NCBI GenBank assembly: GCA_003535195.1
Contig: DOHN01000149.1
Location: forward strand, 5,628-15,073
DNA length: 9,446 bases
Origin: Ruminiclostridium sp.
Lineage (GTDB): Bacteria; Bacillota; Clostridia; DSM-8532
Direction: 5' to 3'
Part shown: in pieces, positions 1 to 8,400 of the stretch
Position numbering within the stretch: position 1 is the stretch's first letter
Layout of the letters: the number at the start of each line of letters is the position of its first letter
Translations under genes and position numbers: made by a program
The notes under the pieces: generated by a model
Databases searched by the model: none
Told to the model about the DNA's origin: nothing
Seen by the model: only the letters and a program-made list of their open reading frames with translations

Positions 1-28
1 CATATTACGAATCGAAGGTTCAAAATCT

Positions 29-57
29 TTGATTTCGCTAACGGGTGAGGTTATTAT
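29..57 (+). promoter_or_regulatory. possible vegetative (sigma-A) promoter, distal
   Basis: A TTGATT hexamer (29-34) is separated by 17 bases from TATTAT (52-57), which matches the -10 consensus in five of six positions. The -35 matches in four of six. If used, transcription would start near 64 and give a leader of about 215 bases containing the GC-rich block at 111-145. It overlaps a TATAAT read on the opposite strand, so direction is uncertain. Confidence 0.35.
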
Positions 58-81
58 ACCATAAACTCCGGCCGTTCAGAA
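53..81 (-). promoter_or_regulatory. possible divergent promoter
   Basis: Read on the minus strand, positions 58-53 are an exact TATAAT. A weak -35-like TTCTGA lies 17 bases upstream (81-76). This could drive a gene to the left of the window. Only the -10 is convincing and no leftward gene is visible in the 52 bases available. Confidence 0.2.
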
Positions 82-123
82 GTTTAAAATAAAGGGTTCC
101 AGACGGCAATCCCCCGGGACGCG

Positions 124-143
124 GGCCGGGCCACAGACCGGCT
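124..143 (+). repeat. GC-rich hairpin in upstream region
   Basis: GCCGG (125-129) and CCGGC (138-142) form a perfect five-base-pair stem with an eight-base loop, extended by a G-U pair at 124/143. It sits in a block (about 111-145) much richer in GC than the surrounding AT-rich leader. Alternative pairings exist, for example CCGGCC at 68-73 with GGCCGG at 124-129. It would be transcribed only from the distal promoter. No known riboswitch class fits well. Confidence 0.3.
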
Positions 144-170
144 GCAGATTAGACAGTTTTTGATGCAGAT
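143..170 (+). repeat. TGCAGAT direct repeats, 21-bp period
   Basis: TGCAGAT occurs at 143-149 and again at 164-170, exactly 21 bases apart, about two helical turns. The pair lies roughly 40-60 bases upstream of the sigma-D-type promoter, where an activator could bind. The repeat is short and could be chance. Confidence 0.25.
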
Positions 171-179
171 ATTTAAAAT
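150..179 (+). promoter_or_regulatory. possible vegetative (sigma-A) promoter, proximal
   Basis: TAGACA (150-155) and TAAAAT (174-179) each match the vegetative consensus hexamers in five of six positions, with an 18-base spacer. Initiation would fall near 186 and give a leader of about 93 bases. It could provide basal expression in addition to the sigma-D-type promoter just downstream. Confidence 0.4.
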
Positions 180-186
180 GGAATGG

Positions 187-223
187 TTCAGAGTATTGGA
201 AAAGCTTAAAAAAACCCTCTGAA
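187..223 (+). repeat. 7-bp inverted repeat spanning the sigma-D -35
   Basis: TTCAGAG (187-193) and CTCTGAA (217-223) are exact reverse complements separated by 23 bases. The pair brackets the TAAA element of the sigma-D-type promoter, so it could be an operator, or a weak stem in RNA from the upstream promoters. The arms are short and do not extend. Confidence 0.25.
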
Positions 224-234
224 AATGCCGATAA
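207..234 (+). promoter_or_regulatory. sigma-D / sigma-28 (motility sigma) promoter
   Basis: TAAA at 207-210 is followed, after 16 bases, by GCCGATAA at 227-234. The established consensus for SigD/FliA-family sigma factors is TAAA, a spacer of about 14-16, and GCCGATAA or GCCGATAT, so the eight-base -10 element matches completely. Transcription would start near 241-243. That leaves about 37 bases before the ATG at 279, with the ribosome binding site inside. It would drive both surface-protein genes and implies co-expression with flagellar, chemotaxis or autolysin functions. Confidence 0.7.
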
Positions 235-263
235 ACTAATAATGAGAATATTTTTTGGTAATC

Positions 264-270
264 AGGGGGA
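264..270 (+). promoter_or_regulatory. ribosome binding site of the first surface-protein gene
   Basis: AGGGGGA lies eight bases before the ATG at 279. A TTG at 255 is in frame but precedes this site and has no Shine-Dalgarno sequence at the right distance. The site therefore fixes the start at 279 and puts a lysine-rich signal-peptide n-region at the N-terminus. Confidence 0.85.
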
Positions 271-278
271 TTCCTTTT

Positions 279-374
279 ATGAATAAAAAACTAAAAAGAA
301 TGATTTCTATGGTGCTGGCACTGGTAATTTTGGTTGCCGGGCCGTATTCGGAGATACAAACCTATGCTGCGGCG
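279..374 (+). other. signal peptide of the first surface protein
   Basis: A basic n-region (K3, K4, K6, R7) is followed by a hydrophobic core (about residues 8-21) and small residues AAA at 30-32 before D33. Cleavage after 30 or 32 is plausible. The mature N-terminus would begin near DTVNL, close to the DTVTL that follows the signal peptide of the second protein. Confidence 0.8.
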
Positions 375-3300
375 GACACCGTCAATTTGTCGGTATCTTA
401 TAATTCAAGCACCAACCAGTATGATATCAGCTTTCCATTGGACTATAATCCCGGCAAGGTGATAGTAAATTATCATGGGCCTGATTACAAGACCGATGAT
501 CCCACCGCTTTCCAAATCGATCACACCTATTCGTCGGGAACCGTTAAAGTGGGCCTGGACCTGTCGCCGGACCATGTTTATGATTTCACCGTCGACGTGT
601 ATAAAAATTATGATGACGCCTCTTGGTCCCACCAGGGAAGCCTTTATTATCTGGCAGACATGACTTTTACCGGTGAATCCTTCAACATGATGGCCCTAAA
701 TTATGATATTGAGGATAAAGCCCCCGTTTACGAAAAGGATGGCGAAGGTCGCGTGGTAACCGTCAAAAGCGGTGAGAATCCCATGATTCGGCTCAAATGG
801 AAAATTCCAACCATGTATTGCCCAGGGGAGGGCCTTGTCTATCTTACCGACAGCAAGGCGTTAAGCGTTCTTCAGAAACCCGATATCCCCATTGCCAAGG
901 CCTGTTTTCAAATTATTATGACCGTTGGACAAGGGTCCACCAGAAGGCTGGAGTTTAATACCGATTATTCTGAAACAGGGGATATGATCGTTGAGGGAAA
1001 GGATCTGACGGTTTCAGGCTTTTCGGGAGGCACGGTAACCGATCCGGACGGCTTTGTCTCCATCGTATTGGAAAAGGAGCACGGCATTGAGCCCGGAACC
1101 GAATACGAGTATACCAATATTGGTATCGTCTTTGAAAACAGCTCTTCACACCAGGTTTCCCTCCGCCAGACAAAACTTTCCGCCCACAGCGACAACCATT
1201 TTATGGTCCATAATATGGATAATGCTTTTGATGAATATGGCGGGAGGCTTTCCTCCGTATTTACACCAATTCAAATAGAACTCACCAAGGTTGACATTGA
1301 TAAGGTGCAGGTCCGGTTCCAGAAAATAACCAATGGCGTTTATCCTGAGCTGCACTACCAGGTCCAGTACGCCCCGAAACTGGACGATTTGTTTATGAAA
1401 TCCAATAACTGGGTCAAAATCCCGGACAGCTCCATTTCTGCGTCTGAAGGATATGGCAGCGAAATTGTGACCATTCATATGACCGGAATCGACCATCCGG
1501 AATATTATTTTAGAGTTGTCTTCTATGACAGCTCATCCGACTCGCCGATCAGCTCCTCTTTGTGCGTTGATTTAAGGCACTTGGATGCGGATTCAGGAAG
1601 GCCGCCGCTGGTCAAAGGCATCAAAGCAGAAGCCGTGTATGCGGGCCGTCAGGAGGTTACGGTTCCGTCGACTGATCTCTCACAGGGCAATGTTAAAATC
1701 CCGGCCAGCGATTTGCGCATTTCCCTTGAAAAGCCTGCTTCGTGGGCACAAATCAAGGATTGGGAAGCTTTTAAAGCCACCCCATACAATGATGAGGATT
1801 TTACCTTTCATGTCCTTTTATCCACTTACCTTCCTGAGAGCGCCATTGGGCTTCAGACAAAAAAAATAGGCCTTTCGGAAACCAAGGAGATATATCTTCC
1901 GGTGAAGCAAAAGCGCGTATTGGTATTGGGAAAACAGGATTTTATTGAGGATCCCAATGACAGCGGCCGGATCATATGCACCCTGCCGGGGGATCGGCTG
2001 TTTTATGACTTTGTAGGCCAATCCTCCCTGATGAATGAAAATAATGAGGATACCAGCAAGGATGGTGTAACGGCAGATTATCCCACCTTCCTGGTTCCGA
2101 ATACTACCTATTATATGCAGATTTTTACCTCCTGGAAAAGAGATAACCAGGCTATCTATGACGATATCTGGGGCGACAGCGAGGGCTTGACCACTGTGGG
2201 CCTCGGTGAAAAGCTTTCTTTTACGTCCTCCTTCGCCAGCTTTACCACCTGGCCATTAAAGGAAATGCCTGTTCCCATGCCCGATATCCAGCTGGGTATA
2301 GAGCCTGAGACAAATGTGGATCCAAATACCGGGGAAATCACTCTGGACGGTATTGCGGTCAATTATAACCGGGTCCTGACCTATGCCGGTTGGGATGACT
2401 ATACCAGCGAGAACGAGGACAGGTCCATTGTTTATGAGTTCTATTTGAGCCGTAATGCGGCGGTATTTGATGACAGCACGCCTACCGCTGTTGCCGAGTA
2501 TCCCGATAACGATGAAATGTCCAAACACAGAATCATCATAGACACCGACAACGAAGGGAAAGCCATTCTGCCCAATACGGTATATTATGTGAAAGCCAGA
2601 GCCACCCTTGTGGTGGGCGGCATAGCCATAGGCAGCTCTGATTTTACCGCGATTAAGGCCGTTACCACCCCTAAAATAGATTCCGGGGGGGTTGATGAGG
2701 AGGCCCGTGATCCCAGAGCGCCCTCGGAATTTTCAATTGCCCTGGACCAGGATGGAAACCCGATGTTAAGCGATGCCTGGGTCTTTTTGGCCTGGCTCCA
2801 TGCCGAAGAGGATGTCAGCTATGAGATGATCTGTACCTCCACAAAAATTGATTCCGGGGCAACCGCCGAAGACTACGCGTCCGATATTACCAATATCAAT
2901 TTTTTGAAGGCTTATGATGCTCAGGATACGGAGCTCTTTATTGATCCGGCTGATCCGGACAGCAGTCTTGCAATCATTGACGGACTTCGGCTGAATGAGG
3001 ACGGAAGCGTGCTGATGCCAATCAAGCGCGATTTCTTAAGACCAAACCGGGTTTACTATTTTAGCCTCAGAGCTGTAAGGAGGACTGTTGATTCTTCCGG
3101 CAATACTGTTGAAACCATCAGCCAGTGGATCACCATTCCGGTCACCACCAAAATGGTCGCGGCACCGGCCTTTCTTGAGGCAGTGGAGGATATGGAAATC
3201 GGCTTTCATACCTCCTGTACCGCCAACGGCGCAGCAGCCGAATCCATGGAGGTGTACTTAAAGAAAGCGAAAGAAAAGGATTCCCAGTATAGGGCTCTGA

Positions 3301-5315
3301 ACCGTTCCCAATACACCTGCGTAAAGGATGGCAGCACCTTCTATTTCAGACTGTATAATCTGGAAGCGGATCAATGGTATGATATTCAGGTAAAGAACAA
3401 TACCGGCAATACCTGGTATGACGGGGAGACCGAAAACTGGAAATCGGCCCGGTCCGAGCCTGTTCAGGCCAAAACCAGAAATCCCTTCCAGGAAATCGAA
3501 GTCCGCTGGGAAGGGGAAGAGCCCTATGATTATTACCTGGAGGCCAGAACCTCCCGCGAAGCGGATTATGTAGAGCTGAGCTACAGCAGCTCAGGCTTTA
3601 CAGATTACGGCTATGACCTGGCAGACGGGACCAGAATTGAGTTCTATAGAGAAAAAACAAACCTCTATGTGGAGGAAGATTCCGAAAAGTATATTTACTA
3701 TGCTCTTATCAGGGGCAAGCCGGTGCAGAATTCCAGCGGCAATCTTAAGGATCAGCCCCTGAAATCCAATACCGATTATTATGTGAAGCTATGGGCCTAT
3801 AACCTGGAGGAGTCCATTCATATAGGCCCTGTACATATCCGGACAGACTTTTCCCAGGATGATTACGACGATGATCAGGAAGAGGATGATATTATTGATC
3901 TCTTTGATCAGTCTGCCGAAAAATTCTCCCGAAAGCTTTATTGGTGTGTGGATATGAAAAAAGGCACCTCTTTAAGGATTATCTTGAAAGAGGACAAGGT
4001 GGCAGGTCTCCTTCAGGAGGCTTACAATTCTACTGTTACAGTGGATCTGACAGGGGAGAACAAGAGTGCCAGCTACTACGAAGTTCTGATTCCCCACGAT
4101 GTTCTGGAAGCCTTGGAAGCCTATAACAGCAGACTCAGCATATCGGTGGCAGGGACTGAAATCACGCTGAACAGGGGAAGCATAGATATGGATTCCCTGA
4201 AGGATCAGGCCCTTAACAATAAGGCCCGGGAGGCCATGCTGCTTCTGCGGGTGAATCTGGCAGGAAAATCCGATAAAGCTTTTCCGGCAGGGTATAAAAC
4301 CTTATCGGATATTGTTGATTTTCAGGCTGTGGCGGTTGGCTCCCGGCTTGCCTATTCCGAAATCAATGGCATGCTCCATGATATCCTGTATGAGCCCGAC
4401 GCTTCCGGTCCTTTTAAATATGGTATTCTGGACAGGGAGATGACCGAAGTCCTCCAGGATATGGAGGACTACAGCTATCTAAGCTATACCGATTTGAGGG
4501 ACCGCATCGATAATGTCATGCTTGATGTGGAGATTGAGCTTTCCAAATATTTAAAGGATATTATTGACGGAGGAAGGGGACTAAAAGCGGATTTTGCCGT
4601 TACTAAAGAGATGGCTGAATTCCCCGGAGGAATTGGCATGAAGCTGGCTTATTCCTGCCAGGACGGCTATACCGGCTATATTACTCCTTTTGTCAATTAC
4701 GGCTTGAGCTGGGCCGAACCTTCGGGGTCCAAGGCCTCTATGCTGCAAATGGTATTGTTCAGGGTTGAAAAGCCGGGCCGGTATATGGTTGCGGGAAAGG
4801 CCCAGGTGGTTATCCAGCCTGGAGGCACGGGCAGCGAGGCCTATTTAAAGCTGGCCGCCAAATATGACCTCAGCAAGGTTTTCGGCAGCGGTACCATACA
4901 TCCGGCAAATCCAATCAAAGGCGAGCAGGCTGTCATGCTTTATGCCGTACTGATTCAAAAAGAGAGCGAAATGACAGGCCTGACACCCGTGCAGAAGGCG
5001 TCCAAATTAGGCCTTAGCAATATCCTTGCCGCCAAACAGCTGACGGGATATATGGACAACCAGTCTTCTTTGTCCCTGGCCGTTAAACTCTACTGCACAA
5101 AGGCCCATATTAACGAAGCCTCGATGCTTCCTTCCAGAACCATTGTCATTGCCAACGATTCCGCCATCAGCTCCAGAATCTATAAATATGTGGTACTGGG
5201 CATTGATCTTGGGATCGCCGAATTGCAAAACAACACCTTTGATGCGGCAGGGCAAACCACTGTGGGCGGGCTGCTGGATATGATGGCAAAAGCGCTGGAT
5301 AAGCTGGAACAGTAA
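279..5315 (+). CDS. secreted multi-FN3-like surface protein with degenerate C-terminal SLH-like repeats
   Basis: This is a predicted exported wall-associated protein of 1678 residues; its function is unknown. Residues 1-32 form a Sec signal peptide (MNKKLKR, a hydrophobic core at about 8-21, AAA before the likely cleavage at 32/33). FN3-like beta modules follow at about 33-115, 138-325, 328-440, 441-660 (possibly two), 668-798, 809-958, 961-1066 and 1069-1187. Several carry the FN3 F-strand signature N-T-x-Y-Y, at 608-612, 766-770, 923-927 and 1164-1168. An acidic linker (1194-1210) leads to a beta domain around 1219-1303 that resembles one in the downstream protein, then a mostly helical region at about 1305-1450. 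Residues 1529-1678 read as divergent SLH repeats. There is no LPxTG motif, internal membrane span or catalytic signature. The ATG at 279 is chosen over the in-frame TTG at 255 because of the ribosome binding site. The next gene starts 39 bases downstream. I infer a long adhesive or structural rod; a polysaccharide- or protein-binding role is possible but not shown. Confidence 0.9.
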   Translation: MNKKLKRMISMVLALVILVAGPYSEIQTYAAADTVNLSVSYNSSTNQYDISFPLDYNPGKVIVNYHGPDYKTDDPTAFQIDHTYSSGTVKVGLDLSPDHVYDFTVDVYKNYDDASWSHQGSLYYLADMTFTGESFNMMALNYDIEDKAPVYEKDGEGRVVTVKSGENPMIRLKWKIPTMYCPGEGLVYLTDSKALSVLQKPDIPIAKACFQIIMTVGQGSTRRLEFNTDYSETGDMIVEGKDLTVSGFSGGTVTDPDGFVSIVLEKEHGIEPGTEYEYTNIGIVFENSSSHQVSLRQTKLSAHSDNHFMVHNMDNAFDEYGGRLSSVFTPIQIELTKVDIDKVQVRFQKITNGVYPELHYQVQYAPKLDDLFMKSNNWVKIPDSSISASEGYGSEIVTIHMTGIDHPEYYFRVVFYDSSSDSPISSSLCVDLRHLDADSGRPPLVKGIKAEAVYAGRQEVTVPSTDLSQGNVKIPASDLRISLEKPASWAQIKDWEAFKATPYNDEDFTFHVLLSTYLPESAIGLQTKKIGLSETKEIYLPVKQKRVLVLGKQDFIEDPNDSGRIICTLPGDRLFYDFVGQSSLMNENNEDTSKDGVTADYPTFLVPNTTYYMQIFTSWKRDNQAIYDDIWGDSEGLTTVGLGEKLSFTSSFASFTTWPLKEMPVPMPDIQLGIEPETNVDPNTGEITLDGIAVNYNRVLTYAGWDDYTSENEDRSIVYEFYLSRNAAVFDDSTPTAVAEYPDNDEMSKHRIIIDTDNEGKAILPNTVYYVKARATLVVGGIAIGSSDFTAIKAVTTPKIDSGGVDEEARDPRAPSEFSIALDQDGNPMLSDAWVFLAWLHAEEDVSYEMICTSTKIDSGATAEDYASDITNINFLKAYDAQDTELFIDPADPDSSLAIIDGLRLNEDGSVLMPIKRDFLRPNRVYYFSLRAVRRTVDSSGNTVETISQWITIPVTTKMVAAPAFLEAVEDMEIGFHTSCTANGAAAESMEVYLKKAKEKDSQYRALNRSQYTCVKDGSTFYFRLYNLEADQWYDIQVKNNTGNTWYDGETENWKSARSEPVQAKTRNPFQEIEVRWEGEEPYDYYLEARTSREADYVELSYSSSGFTDYGYDLADGTRIEFYREKTNLYVEEDSEKYIYYALIRGKPVQNSSGNLKDQPLKSNTDYYVKLWAYNLEESIHIGPVHIRTDFSQDDYDDDQEEDDIIDLFDQSAEKFSRKLYWCVDMKKGTSLRIILKEDKVAGLLQEAYNSTVTVDLTGENKSASYYEVLIPHDVLEALEAYNSRLSISVAGTEITLNRGSIDMDSLKDQALNNKAREAMLLLRVNLAGKSDKAFPAGYKTLSDIVDFQAVAVGSRLAYSEINGMLHDILYEPDASGPFKYGILDREMTEVLQDMEDYSYLSYTDLRDRIDNVMLDVEIELSKYLKDIIDGGRGLKADFAVTKEMAEFPGGIGMKLAYSCQDGYTGYITPFVNYGLSWAEPSGSKASMLQMVLFRVEKPGRYMVAGKAQVVIQPGGTGSEAYLKLAAKYDLSKVFGSGTIHPANPIKGEQAVMLYAVLIQKESEMTGLTPVQKASKLGLSNILAAKQLTGYMDNQSSLSLAVKLYCTKAHINEASMLPSRTIVIANDSAISSRIYKYVVLGIDLGIAELQNNTFDAAGQTTVGGLLDMMAKALDKLEQ
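3858..3908 (+). other. acidic linker between FN3-like array and C-terminal half
   Basis: Residues 1194-1210 contain 11 Asp/Glu out of 17, including runs DDYDDD and EEDD. The patch separates the last FN3-like module from the beta domain. It may be a flexible or calcium-responsive hinge. It does not match a dockerin or EF-hand loop. Confidence 0.6.
4029..4187 (+). other. beta domain shared with the downstream protein (copy 1)
   Basis: Residues 1251-1303 show the order VTVDLTG (1253-1259), LIPHDVLEAL (1270-1279), then LSISVAG and EITLNRGSID (1286-1303). The downstream protein has the same order: LKLDLSK, NLESTVLEVL, LYIKLPWG, VLIRPDSF. A similar beta element often precedes SLH repeats in S-layer-type proteins (general family knowledge), consistent with its position here. 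The similarity was judged by eye. Confidence 0.5.
4863..5312 (+). other. degenerate SLH-like repeats of the first surface protein
   Basis: Three segments have the SLH rhythm. The first starts at 1529 (YDLSKVFGSG, then HPANPIKGEQAVML). The second runs about 1567-1612 (KASKLGLS, then TGYMDNQSSLSLAVKLY). The third runs 1630-1675 (YKYVVLGIDLGIAE, then FDAAGQTTVGGLLDMMAKAL). They keep the helix, the LG(I/L) turn, the FxPxxx(I/T)T-like loop and the final helix. They lack the canonical TRAE, so binding to secondary wall polymer is uncertain. Confidence 0.5.
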
Positions 5316-5344
5316 AGAATATAATCATGATTTTATAAATCTCC

Positions 5345-5348
5345 GGAG
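5345..5348 (+). promoter_or_regulatory. ribosome binding site of the second surface-protein gene
   Basis: GGAG (within CCGGAGTG) lies six bases before the ATG at 5355. A second in-frame ATG at 5370 would be 21 bases away, so 5355 is the supported start. The 39-base gap between the genes holds this site and a 10-bp palindrome AATCATGATT at 5323-5332, with no terminator. This supports a single transcript. Confidence 0.8.
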
Positions 5349-5354
5349 TGAAAT

Positions 5355-5444
5355 ATGAGACGATCTGTAATGAAAAAGGCTATAACATGGATTTTATTAA
5401 TGGCAATCTTAACAGGCTGGGCAGGAAGCGTGAGGACCCTTGCG
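5355..5444 (+). other. signal peptide of the second surface protein
   Basis: R2, R3, K7 and K8 form the basic region, followed by a hydrophobic core at 9-24 and a T-L-A motif at 28-30 giving cleavage before D31. There is no lipobox cysteine, so Sec export with signal peptidase I cleavage is expected. Confidence 0.8.
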
Positions 5445-8400
5445 GATACGGTAACCCTGCAGCCGCCTCAGCATAACCGGGTTAGCGACATAGGCTATAC
5501 GGATACTTCCTATTCCAATGAGTGGTATGCCTCTCTTAAATGGGACGATGCGGTATTTCCCAGTGAAGCGGAGGAGAAGTATATTCAGCTGGGCTTCAAC
5601 GAAGTGGCCTACGGTACCGGCCGGCTGATCACCGATGCCCTGACCGTCGTGCTTCCGGGAAGCGCAGTGGAATATGGGGTCACAGAATACTATCCTGAAG
5701 GAATCAAGAACGGGACCATCTACCAATCTACGGTAAGATCTTCTTACGTGGCTCCTTCCGCATCGGGGCAAACCCGGGTGACTTCCCATAGATCCAACCC
5801 CGCTAAATTTTTGACCGGAATCAATGTCTCCTTGGAGCTTATTCCCGGCACCAACCATATTAAAATTAAGTGGGATGATGTATGGGACACCGGCGGACGT
5901 ATAAACTACCGGATTCTGATTTCAGATACCAAAGGCTTTACCCAGCCCGATCCCATTCCGGATATCACAGCCGCCGAAATCGGCAGAAGTGATTCCAATG
6001 TTACTGTGAACAGTGAGGAGCATAAATTGGAATATATTTATACAGCCGCTCTTCCGGGGCGGGAATATTCCATCAAAGTGGTGCCTCTTCCCAATCCCGA
6101 TGTAGCCTGCGTATCCGAGGAGGAAATAAACCCCGTCACCATTAAGACCGATATCCTGCTAAAGGCAAAAAAAGTGGGATATACCAGTGAGGGAGATATC
6201 ATATGGGAGCTGTTCTGGAACCCCATTGTCAAGGGCAGTACCTTTACAAGAGTGGATTATGAGCTCTACAGATATACCAATAACGACCCGGAAGGACAGC
6301 TTTACCGGCTGATCCCTGACTTCGACAGCTATCAGATTATTATTAAAAAAGACGATCCGGCGACCTATAGCTTTAAAATTGATGCCAAGGCCTATGTACA
6401 GGGCAGTGCTGCGCCTGTTGAATTCAGAAGCAACAATAAGGTTGTGTTAGAGGAGCAGATCCCGCAGCAGCCTGAGGCGCCCAATATTGTGGACAGCTTC
6501 CCCGACGCGGATCCGGCGCCCCTGTATTATGAAGATTATCTGACCGAGTCGAGCGCTTCGATTTTCTGGAAAGTACCCTATACAGGAAAGGGCCTAGTGG
6601 ATAATGATGTGACCTATGACATTTATCTTTTGAAAAATATCCGGGATGTTTCCAACCCCCCATCCAATTATAAAATCGCTTCCGATCTTTCCATGGGGGA
6701 GGCAAATCAGATTAAAAGCATCAAGACCGGTGCGGTAATAGGCTACCGGTATCATTTAGAAGGGCTGGAATCCAACACTACCTATTACTTTGTCATCTAT
6801 GCTAAGAAGAACTTTCTGGTAGAGAGCGACACAGAGGATTATATGGTATCCAGGCCGTATATTTCCAATCAGGCTGTGAAGGTCATCATTACAGAGCCTG
6901 ATACGGGAGCCGACAGGCCTGTAGCGCCCTCATCCCCTCCGTTTGCCATTTCTTCAAGGGCCGACAGCGTCACTTTTTCAGAGGTCGAACTCGTCCTTGA
7001 AAAAAGATGGCATGCGCTCTTCAATAAAGAAACCGACAGGTGGGAGTATGCTACTGTCAAGGAATATAATGAAAACTATCTGCTGGCCGACGACGACCCC
7101 GGAAAACGGGAAAGTACCATTGTGGAGTACCCGGCAGGCTGGAAGGTCGTGCCCCATGTGGTCCGCTACAATGACGCGCTCAATGTCATCCGGATGCGGA
7201 ATAAAGGCCGTGAAAATATAACCTACAGCGATTTGTCCCAGCCCGATATCAAGGCCTTTGAAATTCCCCAGCAGACTGTGCCCATACCCGATATCAATCC
7301 TGACGATGATGACCAGAGCTTTTTCTTTGATGTGGCCGGCCTGACCCATAACACGGCCTATCTGATGTGGGTGACCATTGAAAATCAAAACGGGACCTCA
7401 TCAGACCCCTCAGATGCCATTATTGTCACCACGCCTGTCGATATCAGCGAGATTCCGGTAACCCCGACGGTCCCCGGCGATCTGAGGGGAGTTGCCGGTG
7501 ACACCTTTGTTGATCTTTTCTGGTCCTTTTCCAAGGATATGAGTTATGAAATCAGAGGCGGCACTACCGATGATTTAAGCGCTGCCTCTATAACAAGACA
7601 GGTTACCTATGAGGAGCTGAAAAACAGTACCTTCTGCCGTATTGAGGATTTGGAGGCGGATACGGTCTATTATTTTTGGATAAAGGCTATCAATAATGGC
7701 ATAGAATCTGTTTTCAGCAACCCGCTCGCTATTACCACCCAAGCCTATGCGCCTCCTGCACCGCCTACCGGATTCGGTATTGAAAACGTCACAGAAGAGT
7801 CTATTACCTATCTTTGGGATAGCAAGGCAGGGTTTACGTACTATCTGGAATTTGCGGAAAACAGTGCTTTTAAAGATGCCAGCCTATTGGAGGTTTCGGG
7901 CGGTTCCCATACAGCCTCAGGCCTCATTGCCAACAGGCGCTATTATGCCAGACTCTATGCCCTTGAGACGAAGACCGGGCTGCAAAGCGTGCCCACAAGA
8001 ACGATTATGGTGGTTACCAACAAGAGCAAAAATGAGTATGACGGCAGCTATGACTTAAATGAACCGGTGGCAGGGGATGGCCTTGAGATACCTGCCGGGC
8101 TGGAAGATGGCGTATGGGTGGTCAGCTCCCTGGGAGACGATGCCCATGTGCTGAGTGAGAGAATCAGGGCCCAGTATTCGCCGGTTTTGAAGCTGGATCT
8201 TTCCAAACCTCCCAAAAGCACTAATACCGTCCGTCTGAATCTGGAATCCACAGTTCTGGAAGTGCTGTCGGGTTTGAAAAAAGAATTATATATAAAATTG
8301 CCCTGGGGGCAGGTCTTAATAAGACCCGATTCTTTCCAGACCAACGAATATTATGCATTAAAAAACCGCAACGGCAAACTGGCCATCAGCATTGAATCGG

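Noticed and set aside
97..150. Resemblance to a cyclic-di-GMP-I riboswitch (GGCAA, GGGACGC, then a CCGG stem)
   Set aside because: GGGACGC is exact, but the conserved AAAGC after it is missing. There is no room for the GNRA-capped P2 hairpin between CAATC and GGGAC, and no closing partner for GGCAA is evident. A covariance-model search against Rfam GEMM would settle it.
255..278. TTG start at 255 for the first gene, adding eight residues
   Set aside because: The ribosome binding site at 264-270 lies inside this extension and is correctly spaced for the ATG at 279. The extension would also put a non-typical segment before the signal peptide.
1146..1496. Antisense open frame of 116 codons
   Set aside because: It lies wholly inside the first surface-protein gene, has no ribosome binding site or recognisable domain, and reads as a shadow of the sense codon pattern.
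3858..3908. Acidic run as a dockerin or EF-hand calcium loop
   Set aside because: The spacing of Asp/Asn residues and the glycine required for a DxDxDG-type loop are absent.
5409..5858. Antisense open frame of 149 codons
   Set aside because: It is antisense to the signal-peptide and first-module coding region of the second gene, with low-complexity translation and no supporting signals.
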